Assembly (NCBI GenBank): GCA_049324835.1
Contig: JBMOMT010000059.1
Location: 124,001-188,000 of the forward strand
From: JBMOMT01 sp049324835
GTDB taxonomy: Bacteria; Chloroflexota; Anaerolineae; CAYNKW01
DNA length: 64,000 nucleotides
Direction of reading: 5' to 3'
This document shows, in pieces, positions 32,184-41,719 of the stretch (position 1 is the first letter of the stretch; every line of letters starts with the position of its first letter). The notes under the pieces were generated by a model. That model was not told the DNA's origin and searched no databases. It worked only from the letters and a program-made list of their open reading frames with translations. Made by a program: the position numbers and the translations under genes.

Positions 32184-33386
32184 TCAGCGCGCCCAGCTTT
32201 GCTCCAACACGCGCAACACGTTCTGGCCCATCACTTGGCCGATCTCGTCGTCGCTGTAGCCGTGGCTCACCAGCCAGCGGGCCACGTTGGGCATCACCTC
32301 GCCCGGGTTTTCCAGCCCCTTGACGTAATCTACCTCCTCGTATTCCATGCCGGCATGGGCCGAGGCGATGGAGAGCTGGCTGGCAAAGGCGTGGTGCAGA
32401 CCCACGTGGTCGCCAAAGAGGGTATCGGGGCCAAAGGCCACGTGATCGATGCCGCACAGATCGGCGACGTATTCAAAATGCTCCATGTAGGATTCGATGG
32501 AATGCTGCGGGTGCTTGGCTGTCAGTGTGGTGTGCGGCGCGGCCTCGATGCCGATGACGCCGCCCCTTTCGGCGCAGGCCTTGAGCACCTGATCCGGTTT
32601 CATACGATTGGTGTGCCACAGCGCCCGCGCGCCCACGTGAGAGATGAGCGTGGGCTTTTCGCTGAGCTCGATGGCATCCAGCGCGGTCTGGTCGCCGCAG
32701 TGGGCGGTGTCGATGGTCATGCCCAGCCTGTTCATGCGCTGCACCACCCGGCGGCCAAAGGTGGTCAGGCCGCCATCGTTGGGCTCTTTGAGTCCACAGC
32801 CCAGGGTGTTGGCCTCGGAGTAGGTGATGCCCATGGAGCGGATGCCCAGCCCGTAGAGGATATCCACCCGGTCGATCTCGTTCTCGATGGGCGTGGCCGA
32901 TTCCAGCGTGGCCACCAGGGCGATTTTACCCTCCCGCCTGGCGCGGTACAGGTCGTCGACCGTCAGGGCGACGTAGACCATTTCCTGGTGGGCAAAGTCG
33001 CTGTAGCGGATGCCCAGGTCGTGGATGATGTCGGTCCATTTCCAGCCGGCGCTGGAGGTGATGAGGGCCGTGCCGTCCATAAAATTCTCAAACAGCACGT
33101 CGAGGCCGGAAACGGCCAGCCCCTCGTAGCCGGTCCACTCGCGGCCCTGGCGCACGTACTCGAAAATTTCACCCGTGTCCTCGGGAAAGACCGAGGTGTG
33201 ATCGTGCACCGAGACGATGTCGTTCTCGGCCAGCAGCCGCTGCACCCGCTGCTCCTGCGTCTCGGTCACGGGGTAGACGTAAGGTTCCACCCGGCCGATT
33301 TCTTTGGCCAGCCTGAAGGGCCGGTAATCGGCGCCCGGCTCCAGGTACTGAAAAGATCGATAGCCGTCGTAGATTTTCTTTTTCAT
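32184..33386 (-). CDS. Membrane dipeptidase-like protein, peptidase family M19
   Basis: The 400-residue protein resembles renal dipeptidase: an early metal site in IVSVHDHTSVF, the bridging Glu expected in LVATLESATP, the MTIDTAHCGDQTALDAIE block corresponding to the D-[LT]-[SA]-H-x-G motif, TLISHVGARAL, and FGPDTLFGDH corresponding to the GSD-[FY]-DG block. M19 enzymes hydrolyse dipeptides, often with D-residues, using two zinc ions. GGGAGGG precedes the ATG. It follows the peptide-binding protein gene but a terminator lies between. Confidence 0.87.
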   Translation of the reverse strand: MKKKIYDGYRSFQYLEPGADYRPFRLAKEIGRVEPYVYPVTETQEQRVQRLLAENDIVSVHDHTSVFPEDTGEIFEYVRQGREWTGYEGLAVSGLDVLFENFMDGTALITSSAGWKWTDIIHDLGIRYSDFAHQEMVYVALTVDDLYRARREGKIALVATLESATPIENEIDRVDILYGLGIRSMGITYSEANTLGCGLKEPNDGGLTTFGRRVVQRMNRLGMTIDTAHCGDQTALDAIELSEKPTLISHVGARALWHTNRMKPDQVLKACAERGGVIGIEAAPHTTLTAKHPQHSIESYMEHFEYVADLCGIDHVAFGPDTLFGDHVGLHHAFASQLSIASAHAGMEYEEVDYVKGLENPGEVMPNVARWLVSHGYSDDEIGQVMGQNVLRVLEQSWAR

Positions 33387-33475
33387 GGCATCCCTCCCTG
33401 AAGGGTGGCTTGGTTAAAACGCTCAAAAGACCTCGTCTTGTTCTCACCCTGTGAACGGTTATTTTTTTGCGTAAC

Positions 33476-33510
33476 AAAAGGGGCGGCGGGAACACCCGCC
33501 GCCGCCTTTT
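33476..33510 (-). terminator. Terminator after the peptide-binding protein gene
   Basis: A G/C-rich stem of about 15 bp with one bulge (33476-33490 with 33495-33510) has loop AACA and, on the minus strand, ends in TTTTGTT. Confidence 0.85.
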
Positions 33511-33528
33511 GCCGTTTCAGTTCAGCGC

Positions 33529-35265
33529 TTACTTGCCGTCCGTGACCCACCACTCGTGGACGTTGCGCAGCAGGCCGTTGGTGGTGATGATGTGACGGGC
33601 GTTTTGCACCCGATTGTTGATGGCGGCCAGGCGCAGCGGCCAGTAGAGGCAGACCACGGGCATCTCGTCCAGGAACTTGAGCTGGAACTCGTCATAGATG
33701 ACCTTACGATCTTCGGGGTCAGCCGTATTGGCGCCGCGATCCAGCAGATCGTCCAGCACGGGGCTGTTGATGGCGCCAAAGTTGTACTGACCGGTCGAGT
33801 GGAACTGGGAGCGCACGTCCGGGTCGAGCACGTCGCTCCAGCCCACCAGGCCGATATCGAACTCGGCGGCTTTGAAGCGGGCCATCATGGTAGGAAAGTC
33901 CATCTTTTCGATGCTGACCTTGAGGCCAACATCTTGCAGGTTGGCCTGGATGATGTCGGCCGAGAGCTCTCGCACGATGTTGCCGATGGGCACCAGCAGC
34001 GTAATCTCTTGCTCAAAGTCAAAGCCGGCTTCTTCCAACAGCGCCTTGGCCTTGGCCGGGTCGTAGGCAAACTGGCCCTCGACCTCGGGGTTGTAATAGT
34101 AGGTCACCGGGATGATGGGCGTCTGGGCGATGACACCCTCACCCTTGAGCAGTTTATCGACGATGAGCTGGCGGTTGAGGGCGTAGGCCAGCGCCTGGCG
34201 GGCGCGCTTGTCGGTCCACGGGCCGTTGGGGTCCCAGTTGATGATCATGTACTGGTAGCCGTTGTCCTGGTAGCCGTAGGCGTTCACGTTTTCCAGACCC
34301 TGCACCCGCTCCCAGTCGTCCAGGGGCACGTCGCCGATGCCGCCAGCGGAGGTGATATCGACCTCACCCTTTTCGAGCTGGGCCACCATGGTGGCCGGGG
34401 TGATGATCTTGACGATCAGGCTGTCCAGGTAGGGCGCGCCCAGGTGATAATCCTCGTTGCGGGCGTACTCGATGAACTGATCGGTTTCGTATTTGACGAA
34501 TTTGAACGGGCCGGCGCCCACGGTGGGGTTCATCCAGAAATCGGCCTTGTCAAAATCGGCGGGCGGCACGTCTTGCAGGATGTGCTTGGGGATGATCCAG
34601 ACGCCGGTGCCCACCAGCTCCAGGAAGAACAGGGGGTCGACCGGGTTGTTGGCCGTGAACTGGATGGTGTGCTCGTCGATGACCTTGACGCCTTCGACCG
34701 TGTCCACGCCCTCAGGCCGCTTGGAGCCTTCCAGGCCCTTGAGCATGGCGATGTTGGCGCCGCGGTTCACTTCGATCTCGGGGTGCGAGATGACCCACAG
34801 GGTGAACTCGACATCTGCGGCGGTGACGGGCGTGCCGTCGTGCCACTTGGCGTTGGGGTTCAGGTGGAAGGTAAGCTGGGTCTGGTCGTCGCTGACATCC
34901 CAGCTATCCGCCAGGCGGCCCACAAACTCGACGTCGTCGTTCAGTTTCACCAGCGTCTCGAACATCAGGTTGACGTTAAAGAAGCCATAGCTGGAGTCGG
35001 TGTTGACGGCGTTAAAGTTGTTGGGTGGGCTCCACATGGCGATGGTCACGTGACCGCCTTTGACCACCTCTTCTGCCTGCGCTTCGGGGGTGTTGGTGGG
35101 CACGGGCGTGTCCATGCTGGGGGCCACCGTCGGCGGACGGGTGGCCGTGGCTTTGGGCGCGGGGGTGGCGGTGGGTTCTGGTGTGCCACACCCGGCCAGG
35201 GTCAGGGCCAGCATCGAGAGTAGGGTTAGCCCTGACAGCAGGTAGTAAAGACGCTTGGACTTCAT
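33529..35265 (-). CDS. Peptide ABC transporter substrate-binding lipoprotein (SBP_bac_5)
   Basis: The 578-residue protein has a lipobox LTLAGC (Cys26), a Thr/Pro linker, and the SBP_bac_5 pattern: WDVSDDQTQLTFHLNPNAKW with DGTPVTAADVEF, WTDKRARQALAYALNRQ, and DPDVRSQFHSTGQYN towards the end. It delivers oligopeptides or dipeptides to the OppBC permease encoded upstream. No ATPase gene is seen in the cluster, so ATPases must be encoded elsewhere. Confidence 0.93.
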   Translation of the reverse strand: MKSKRLYYLLSGLTLLSMLALTLAGCGTPEPTATPAPKATATRPPTVAPSMDTPVPTNTPEAQAEEVVKGGHVTIAMWSPPNNFNAVNTDSSYGFFNVNLMFETLVKLNDDVEFVGRLADSWDVSDDQTQLTFHLNPNAKWHDGTPVTAADVEFTLWVISHPEIEVNRGANIAMLKGLEGSKRPEGVDTVEGVKVIDEHTIQFTANNPVDPLFFLELVGTGVWIIPKHILQDVPPADFDKADFWMNPTVGAGPFKFVKYETDQFIEYARNEDYHLGAPYLDSLIVKIITPATMVAQLEKGEVDITSAGGIGDVPLDDWERVQGLENVNAYGYQDNGYQYMIINWDPNGPWTDKRARQALAYALNRQLIVDKLLKGEGVIAQTPIIPVTYYYNPEVEGQFAYDPAKAKALLEEAGFDFEQEITLLVPIGNIVRELSADIIQANLQDVGLKVSIEKMDFPTMMARFKAAEFDIGLVGWSDVLDPDVRSQFHSTGQYNFGAINSPVLDDLLDRGANTADPEDRKVIYDEFQLKFLDEMPVVCLYWPLRLAAINNRVQNARHIITTNGLLRNVHEWWVTDGK

Positions 35266-35304
35266 TTCTTTTCCTCCTTTTTTCCTTTCCGAATAAGGTT
35301 TTTT

Positions 35305-35325
35305 GCCAGGGCTGGGCGCCCTGGC
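35305..35325 (-). other. Intercistronic hairpin before the peptide-binding protein gene
   Basis: GCCAGGGC (35305-35312) pairs perfectly with GCCCTGGC (35318-35325) in the 75-bp gap between the OppC-like gene and the binding-protein gene. It may stabilise one part of the transcript. Confidence 0.55.
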
Positions 35326-35340
35326 CTGTCCCGGTAAGAA

Positions 35341-36264
35341 CTACCGCCGCAGTTGGGGGTCCAGGGCATCGCGCAGCCCGTCTCCGATAAAGTTGATGCT
35401 CAACACAGAGATCAGGATCAGGATGCCGGCTGGAACCCACAGCCACGGTTTGGACTCGAGAATGGTGAGCGATTGCGCCTCGTTGAGCATCTGGCCCCAA
35501 CTGGCGGTGGGCGGCTGCACGCCCAGCCCCAAAAAACTCAACGACGACTCGGTGAGGATGGCGCTGGCGACGCCAAAGGTGGCCGCCACCAGCATGGGGC
35601 CCATCGCATTGGGCAAAAAGTGGCGGACGATGATGCGCCGGTTGGGCGAGCCGATGACCCGGGCGGCCATGACAAAGTCCTGCACCCGCAGCCGCAGGAA
35701 TTCGGCGCGCACGATGCGGGCCGTTTGCGGCCAACCCAGAAAGCCGATGACCAGCATGATGTTGCTCAGCCCTGGCCCAAGCAGGCTGACCAGCACCAGG
35801 ATCAACATCAGTTGGGGAAAAGAGAGCACGATGTCGATGAGGCGGGCGATGATCGCGTCTACCCAGCCGCCGTAATAACCGGCCAGCGCGCCCAGGATGG
35901 TGCCGATCACCATAAAGATGGCCACCGCCACCACGCCCACCGAAAGCGACACCCGCCCGCCATAGATGAGGCGGCTCAACACGTCGCGGCCCACCCGGTC
36001 GGTGCCCAGGGGATGGGCCGGGGTGGGCGCTTCGTCGAACACGGTGGGGTCGATGTAGGCCGGGTCGTAGGGCGCGATGACGCTGGCCAGCACGGCTGTC
36101 AGCACCAGGATCAGGAATACCACGCTCGAGATGACGGCCAGCCGGTGGCGCAGGAATTGTTTCCAGATCAGCCGCCGCAGCGAGATCTCGTGGTGCTGCT
36201 CGAACCAGGTGCGGCCTGCCGGGGCGCGCCGGGTTCCGGTTTTGGAGAGGCTGTCGTCAGGCAT
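35341..36264 (-). CDS. Peptide ABC transporter permease, OppC/DppC family
   Basis: ATG 36262-36264 is chosen because AGGAGA lies six bases before it and the start overlaps the OppB stop by 8 bp. The 307-residue protein has the OppC N-terminal segment (RRLIWKQFLRHRLAVISSV), the periplasmic HPLGTDRVGRDVLSRLIYGG block, six membrane helices and the EAA-like loop MAARVIGSPNRRIIVRHFLP. Confidence 0.93.
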   Translation of the reverse strand: MPDDSLSKTGTRRAPAGRTWFEQHHEISLRRLIWKQFLRHRLAVISSVVFLILVLTAVLASVIAPYDPAYIDPTVFDEAPTPAHPLGTDRVGRDVLSRLIYGGRVSLSVGVVAVAIFMVIGTILGALAGYYGGWVDAIIARLIDIVLSFPQLMLILVLVSLLGPGLSNIMLVIGFLGWPQTARIVRAEFLRLRVQDFVMAARVIGSPNRRIIVRHFLPNAMGPMLVAATFGVASAILTESSLSFLGLGVQPPTASWGQMLNEAQSLTILESKPWLWVPAGILILISVLSINFIGDGLRDALDPQLRR

Positions 36265-37222
36265 CGACGTCTCCTGCATGACGGATTCGAGGATCGACAA
36301 CGCTATACATCACATCGGCGAAAAGGTTGCCAAAAATGACCATCACTGCGGCCAGCAGGTTCAGGCCCATGATGGTGGGGTAATCGCGCTGGTTGATGGC
36401 TTCTACCACCAGGCGGCCCATGCCCGGCCAGTTATAGATCTGTTCGGTGATGATGGCCCCACCCAGCAAAAAGGGAAACTGCACACCGGCCAGGGTGATC
36501 ACCGGGATCAGGGCGTTGCGCAGCGCGTGTCGAAAGATGATCAGCCGCTCGCGCAGACCCTTGGAGCGGGCGGTGCGGATGTAATCCTGGTGGATCACTT
36601 CCAACATGCCGGAGCGGGTGTAACGCATCACCACGCCGGTGTTTTGCAGGCTGAGCACGACGGTGGGCAGCACCAGGTGCCACAACCGATCGGGGATCGA
36701 ATGTTCCGAGCCAAAGGTATAGGTGCCGCCCGTGGGGAACAGATCCAGCTTGAGGGCAAAAAAGTAGATCAGGAGCAGGCCAAAGAAGAACGGTGGCACC
36801 GATATGCCCAGAAAGGAAAAAATGGTGGCCGAATAATCCAGCGCCGAATACTGGCGCACCGCCGAAAGCACACCGATGGGAATGGCGATGAGGTACGAGA
36901 GAAACAAGGAGGCAAAAGTGAGCGACAGCGTAGGCCCGATGCGCTCGCCGATGCGCTCCGTGACGGGACGGCGGTTGGTGAAGGAATAACCCAGGTTGCC
37001 GCGGCTCAGCTCGCCCAGCCACTTGACATATTGCACCATGACCGGTTCGTCCAATCCCAGCGCTTTGCGTTTGAGGGCGATGTCCTGCTCGCTCAGGCCG
37101 GGACTGATGAGCATGTCGACCGCATCGCCGGGGGCCAGGGTCATGATGAAATAGGCCACCAGCGTGACGCCGAGCAGCACCGGAATCGAAATGAGCAATC
37201 GGCGCAGGATGTACTTGCCCAT
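36257..37222 (-). CDS. Peptide ABC transporter permease, OppB/DppB family
   Basis: The 321-residue protein starts GKYILRRLLISIPVLLGVTL, has the family's periplasmic segment with LGLDEPVMVQYVKWL, the EAA loop YIRTARSKGLRERLIIFRHA and the end VVDPRIRH. It pairs with the OppC protein and lies 2 bp downstream of the M20-like gene. Confidence 0.94.
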   Translation of the reverse strand: MGKYILRRLLISIPVLLGVTLVAYFIMTLAPGDAVDMLISPGLSEQDIALKRKALGLDEPVMVQYVKWLGELSRGNLGYSFTNRRPVTERIGERIGPTLSLTFASLFLSYLIAIPIGVLSAVRQYSALDYSATIFSFLGISVPPFFFGLLLIYFFALKLDLFPTGGTYTFGSEHSIPDRLWHLVLPTVVLSLQNTGVVMRYTRSGMLEVIHQDYIRTARSKGLRERLIIFRHALRNALIPVITLAGVQFPFLLGGAIITEQIYNWPGMGRLVVEAINQRDYPTIMGLNLLAAVMVIFGNLFADVMYSVVDPRIRHAGDVDA

Positions 37223-37224
37223 GC

Positions 37225-38622
37225 TTACATATCTCCCAGGTTCATCAGGAACAGGGCCACCGATTTTTCATATTGCCGCAGGCTGTCCAGCGTGACGTAT
37301 TCGTTGGGGCTGTGGGCGCGGCCGCCGTGCCCCAGGCCGCCAAAGGCGGTGGGGATGTTGAGCTCCTCGGTAAAGAGGTAAAACGGCGCCGAACCGCCCA
37401 GGTGAGGCCAGATCTCGGGCTCGTAGCCCAGGTCGTGATAGGTTTTGACCAGCGCCTGCGCCGCCGGGTTGCCGTCCAGACGGGTCTTGGCCGGCGGGTA
37501 GGCATCGTGCACCAGCACCTCGATCTTGTCGGCGTAACCGTGCCGCGCCAGGTGATCGCGCACCAGTTGCACCATGCGCTCCGGGCGCATGTCCGGCACC
37601 ATGCGGATGTCCACTTTGGCCCGCGCCTCGTGGGGCAGCAGCGTTTTGGTGCCCTCGGCGGTGTGACCGGAGATGATGCCGTCGATGTTGAGGGTGGGTT
37701 GGTAGAGGTACTTGCGCATCAGATCCACGCCGGCCAGATCGTATTTGAAGCGCAGGACGTCGTTTTCCTGCAACTGGCGCTCCGGCGTAAAGGTGCCGAT
37801 CAATCGCTCTAGCAGGGATTCGTCCTCGGCGGAGGGAGGGATGATGTCGTCGTAAAAACCATCGAGCAGGATGTGTTTCTGATCCGGCGTGATCATGCTC
37901 GCCAGGGCCTGCACCAGGGTCCAGGTGGGGCTGTGGAACCAGACGGCGTTGGAGCCGTGGATGCTGCGGCTGGTGGGGCCGCCCCAATCGCCGCCGCGGG
38001 CGATCAGCTCCATGAACAGAATGCCCTTGACGCCCAGATACATGATGACTTTGCCCTTGATATCCTGGGCATAGAAACCAAAAAAGGCGTAATCTGCGCT
38101 CAGTCGATCCTTGTACTCGGCGACGAATACCGGCAGGTGGCGGCTGCCCAGCTCTTCTTCACCCTCGACCATGAACTTGAGGTTGACCGGGTAGGGCTGG
38201 CCGGTGGCGCGAAAGCTGTGCAAGACGTTGAAAAAGCCCACCAGCGGCCCCTTGCTGTTGAAAATGCCGCGGTTGACCAGGCTGGGCCCCAGGCCGGGCA
38301 GGTCCAGGGTTTCGCCGCCAAAGGGATCTGCGACGTCCCATTTTTCGCCCAGCACCGGTTGCACGTCGTACATGCCGTACATCAGCAGCGTTTTGGGCGC
38401 GCCGACGTTGATCTCACCAAAGACCACCGGATAACCGGGCGTGGGCGCGATCTCGGCCTGGCCGCCGGCCTCGCGGATGTGCTCGGCCACCAGTTGGGCC
38501 ATCTCGGCCATGCCGCTGCCGTCGGCGCTGATGGAAGGCTGGCGGACGAAGGCTTTGGTCCGCTCCAGGTGATGGTCGGTGTGCCGGTCTATGTGTTCAA
38601 AGAGTCGATCCCGTGCCGACAT
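37225..38622 (-). CDS. M20-family peptidase-like protein lacking canonical metal ligands
   Basis: The 465-residue protein aligns with M20 dipeptidases: YGMYDVQPV (82-90), RGIFNSKGP (118-126), EGEEELGSRHL (153-163) and a final GHGGRAHSPNEYV. The usual His of YGHYDVQP is Met84 and the bridging Asp of D-D/M-K-G is Asn122. A third ligand, the Asp of the VVSD strand, is not visible near 178-184 either. The general-base Glu pair (155/156) and last His remain. Activity with two zinc ions is therefore doubtful. It is the first gene after iclR in the peptide-uptake operon. Confidence 0.82.
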   Translation of the reverse strand: MSARDRLFEHIDRHTDHHLERTKAFVRQPSISADGSGMAEMAQLVAEHIREAGGQAEIAPTPGYPVVFGEINVGAPKTLLMYGMYDVQPVLGEKWDVADPFGGETLDLPGLGPSLVNRGIFNSKGPLVGFFNVLHSFRATGQPYPVNLKFMVEGEEELGSRHLPVFVAEYKDRLSADYAFFGFYAQDIKGKVIMYLGVKGILFMELIARGGDWGGPTSRSIHGSNAVWFHSPTWTLVQALASMITPDQKHILLDGFYDDIIPPSAEDESLLERLIGTFTPERQLQENDVLRFKYDLAGVDLMRKYLYQPTLNIDGIISGHTAEGTKTLLPHEARAKVDIRMVPDMRPERMVQLVRDHLARHGYADKIEVLVHDAYPPAKTRLDGNPAAQALVKTYHDLGYEPEIWPHLGGSAPFYLFTEELNIPTAFGGLGHGGRAHSPNEYVTLDSLRQYEKSVALFLMNLGDM

Positions 38623-38641
38623 ACTTTTTCCTCCTCAGATT

Positions 38642-39421
38642 TCAGGGACGGTATCCCAGGCGCTGGGAAATCTGATCCGCGGCATCACAAACCAGGCGCA
38701 CAAAGCGCTGGATGTCCTGGGTTGAGAAGCGCTGGCTTGGCCCGGCGACGCTCAGCGCGGCCACCACGCGGCCGCCGTGATCGCGTATGGGCGCGGCAAT
38801 CGAGTGGGCGCCTGGCTCCAGGTCTTGTTCGGCGACAACGTAACCGTCCTGGCGGATCTGCGCCAGCGCCTCTTCCAGCGCGGCAGGGTCGGTGATGGTG
38901 TTATCGGTGAAACGTGGCAGGCCGTTGTCTCGGATGATGCGCTGTCGTTCTTCGGTTGACATGTGGGCCAGCAGCACTTTGGGCACGCCGCCGGCGTGAA
39001 GCGGGGCGCGTTTGCCCACCTGAGCATAGAGCCGCACGCTGTGTTTGCTCTCTCGTTTGGCCACACACACCGCCTCGTGACCATCCACCACACCCATGTG
39101 CACCGTCTCTCCAGATTGCTCGGCCAACTGATCGAGCACCGGGTCGGCAGTATGCACCACGTTGAGCCGTCGATGCACCGCCTCGCTGTAGGCCAGCAAT
39201 CTCAGGCCCAGGCGATATCGTTTGCTGTCTAGATTTTGCTCAACAAAGCCATGCTGCTCCAGTGTGCTGAGGATACGGAACACCCGGCTTTTGTTCAGCC
39301 CCAGGGCAGCGCTGATCTCGGTTACGCCCTGCTCGTTGGTGTTGGCGTCGAGGAACGTTTCCAGAACTTTGAGGGCATGGTGCAAGGCCTGGATGGTGTA
39401 ATCGCGACAGGTCTCGGCCAT
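38642..39421 (-). CDS. IclR-family transcriptional regulator
   Basis: I start at ATG 39419-39421, since a longer frame would begin upstream of the promoter. The 259-residue protein has a winged helix (VTEISAALGLNKSRVFRILS, about 32-51) and the IclR effector domain (GETVHMGVVDGHEAVCVAKR, later EPGAHSIAAPIRD). Placed 19 bp before the M20-like gene in the same direction, it probably controls the peptide uptake operon. Confidence 0.92.
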   Translation of the reverse strand: MAETCRDYTIQALHHALKVLETFLDANTNEQGVTEISAALGLNKSRVFRILSTLEQHGFVEQNLDSKRYRLGLRLLAYSEAVHRRLNVVHTADPVLDQLAEQSGETVHMGVVDGHEAVCVAKRESKHSVRLYAQVGKRAPLHAGGVPKVLLAHMSTEERQRIIRDNGLPRFTDNTITDPAALEEALAQIRQDGYVVAEQDLEPGAHSIAAPIRDHGGRVVAALSVAGPSQRFSTQDIQRFVRLVCDAADQISQRLGYRP

Positions 39422-39512
39422 CGATCTCGTCTCACCGGGCAGTGAGTGAATCAGCAGTGGTGAACAGGCTGATGTTTTGTCGAATAAAACTATTTTTCGG
39501 AGAATCAAACAG

Positions 39513-39540
39513 ATTATATTCAAAATGTGCCTGGTGTCAA
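39513..39540 (-). promoter_or_regulatory. iclR operon promoter with possible operator arms
   Basis: Minus-strand TTGACA (39535-39540), 16 bp, TATAAT (39513-39518). CGGAGAA (39498-39504) and its complement TTCTCCG (39553-39559) bracket the promoter symmetrically and could be operator half-sites for the IclR protein. Confidence 0.7.
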
Positions 39541-39715
39541 ATCTCGGTGTTTTTCTCCGAGACGCCAACCTCACAAGTTTGGGAGTCTGCCGCATTCCTA
39601 TCCCAGAGCGGATTGGTCGCCAGGAAAAACCCATCCTTGAGAGTTTTGCCCAATGGGGACGATCTTGCAGCGCGTGCGCCGGATATTAAAATGCAGCCGT
39701 CTCGCAGAATAGGAT

Positions 39716-39744
39716 TTGCCTTTTTGGGCGGATTGGGCTATAAT
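39716..39744 (+). promoter_or_regulatory. Promoter of tRNA-Val
   Basis: TTGCCT (39716-39721), 17 bp, TATAAT (39739-39744), 12 bp ahead of the tRNA. Confidence 0.7.
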
Positions 39745-39755
39745 TTAGCCTGTTC

Positions 39756-39830
<75 letters not shown>

Positions 39831-39948
39831 CTTTTGTGACGATGCGCGGGCACCCCAGGGCGGTTCATCCCCATACCCGGGGCGTTGTCCGCGTCTTTGT
39901 TTAAGAGTTTTCTCTTTTCTCGTGTGCTGCGTCTGGCGAGGACACCGC

Positions 39949-41673
39949 ATGACAGAGATCAAGTCGGATCGTTCGGGATTTCTCATCGTGGACGAGATGG
40001 TCTGCCGTTTGCGTTGGCTGCCGCTGGCGCTGGCGCCTGTCCTGGCCTTTGTGGGCACCTATGCCCAGCAGCAGGTTGACCTGACGCTGGTGATCGTTCT
40101 GGCGGCGTTGGGCCTGGCATACAACGCCGTAGCCGTGCTGTTGCTTCGCCTCCAGGCCTTTCCCGCTGCAGCCGCCTGGCTGTTTTTTATCCTCGACGTT
40201 TTCCTCTCGATTGGCTTTCTGGTGGCGACCAATTTTAGCCTCTGCTCACTTGCTACATTCGGCCTTTTCACCGTGCTCGAGGCCGCATTACGTTTTGAGT
40301 GGGTGGTGGGCATCGTGGCCGGGGTGGTGATCGCCTTTGCTTCCGGACTGGGAATAACCATCCTCGCCGAACAGACCTCACTGAGCACCTTGTGGCCGGC
40401 GATGGTCGGTCTGGCTACGCTGCTCCTGTCGGCGGCTGTTTCTGGCCTGCTGGCGGATGCCATTCGCCAGATGGTGGTCCGCGCCAGGGACAAGGAGTTG
40501 AACGACCTGCGGCGAACCAACGAGCGCGCTCAGGCCATCTACGAGATGGCCAGCACGCTGAGCGCTACCCTGGATTACCAGCGCGCCATGGAGGCCATCC
40601 TGGATATCAGCCTCATGGGCCTCGAAGAGCTGGATGCACCGGACAAAACGCCGGTGGTTATGTTGTTGCTCTATGGCGGTGAGGGCATGTATGTGACCAC
40701 GGCCCGTCACATGAAGCGTGAGGACATGGGCAGGGTCATCCCCGGCCAGCAGGGCCTGATCGCCAAGGTGCTTTCGTCGGGTGAGCCGGCTATCGTACGC
40801 AACCTGTTTCGTGATCCAGAACTCAGCCGCTTTGTATCGTTACAATCGTGTCGCTCGGCCATTGTGGTGCCGCTGCGTGTGGGGTTCGATATCTATGGCG
40901 CGGTGGTCATTGCCAGCGACCAGCCAGAGGCTTTCACCGAGGAGCACAAAGAGCTGGTCACCTCGGTTTGTACCCAGGCCGTCATGGCTTTGCAGAATGC
41001 CCAGTTATACCAGGACTTGCGTGAGGAGCGCGACAAGATCATCGATCAACACGAAGAGGCCCGGGCGCAACTGGCGCGCGACCTGCACGACGGCCCCACG
41101 CAGAGTATCTCGGCCATCGCCATGCGGCTCAACTATGTCAAAGCATTGATGCATCGGAACCCGCCTCAGGCCAGAAAGGAACTGGACGACCTGGAGGCAT
41201 TGGCCCGTCGCACCACGCGTGAGATCCGCACCATGCTCTTTACGTTACGCCCGCAGGTTTTGGAGACACAGGGGCTGGTGGTGGCCGTGGAACAGTACGT
41301 GGCCAAGGTTCAAGAAGACGTCGATTTTGCCATCCACCTGGAGGCCATGGATCTGGGCGACGCTCTCGACATCAACACTCAAACCGTGGCGTTCAACATC
41401 ATCGAGGAATCGATGAACAACATCAAGAAACACGCCCAGTGCCGCAACGTCTGGATTCGCCTGGCTCTGCAGAATCATCTTTTTGTGTGTGAGGTGCGCG
41501 ACGATGGCAAAGGCTTTGATTTAGAGGCCACCATGCGCTCATACGATCAGAGGGGCAGCCTGGGTCTGTTGAACCTGTACGAGCGCGCCGAACTGGTGGA
41601 GGGCAAAACCGAGATCCGATCTGCCCTCGGCAAGGGTACCACGATCACCATGGTGGTGCCTCTGAACAAGTAG
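39949..41673 (+). CDS. NarL-type sensor histidine kinase with GAF domain
   Basis: ATG 39949 follows GAGGA. The 574-residue protein has about six membrane helices (20-165), a coiled linker, a GAF domain (about 200-350, with SAIVVPLRVGFDIYGAVVIA), a HisKA_3 box ARDLHDGPTQSISAIAMRLN with phospho-acceptor His380, and an HATPase_c domain (IIEESMNNIKKHA, VRDDGKGFD, GSLGLLNLYERAE). No response regulator lies nearby, so its partner is encoded elsewhere. Confidence 0.93.
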   Translation: MTEIKSDRSGFLIVDEMVCRLRWLPLALAPVLAFVGTYAQQQVDLTLVIVLAALGLAYNAVAVLLLRLQAFPAAAAWLFFILDVFLSIGFLVATNFSLCSLATFGLFTVLEAALRFEWVVGIVAGVVIAFASGLGITILAEQTSLSTLWPAMVGLATLLLSAAVSGLLADAIRQMVVRARDKELNDLRRTNERAQAIYEMASTLSATLDYQRAMEAILDISLMGLEELDAPDKTPVVMLLLYGGEGMYVTTARHMKREDMGRVIPGQQGLIAKVLSSGEPAIVRNLFRDPELSRFVSLQSCRSAIVVPLRVGFDIYGAVVIASDQPEAFTEEHKELVTSVCTQAVMALQNAQLYQDLREERDKIIDQHEEARAQLARDLHDGPTQSISAIAMRLNYVKALMHRNPPQARKELDDLEALARRTTREIRTMLFTLRPQVLETQGLVVAVEQYVAKVQEDVDFAIHLEAMDLGDALDINTQTVAFNIIEESMNNIKKHAQCRNVWIRLALQNHLFVCEVRDDGKGFDLEATMRSYDQRGSLGLLNLYERAELVEGKTEIRSALGKGTTITMVVPLNK

Positions 41674-41719
41674 TGGTGGCCAAGTTGTATGAGATGCTCG
41701 CGGTTGTTGCTGCCGTTCT

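Noticed and set aside
33556..35223. Rightward open frame of 555 codons
   Set aside because: Antisense to the peptide-binding lipoprotein gene.
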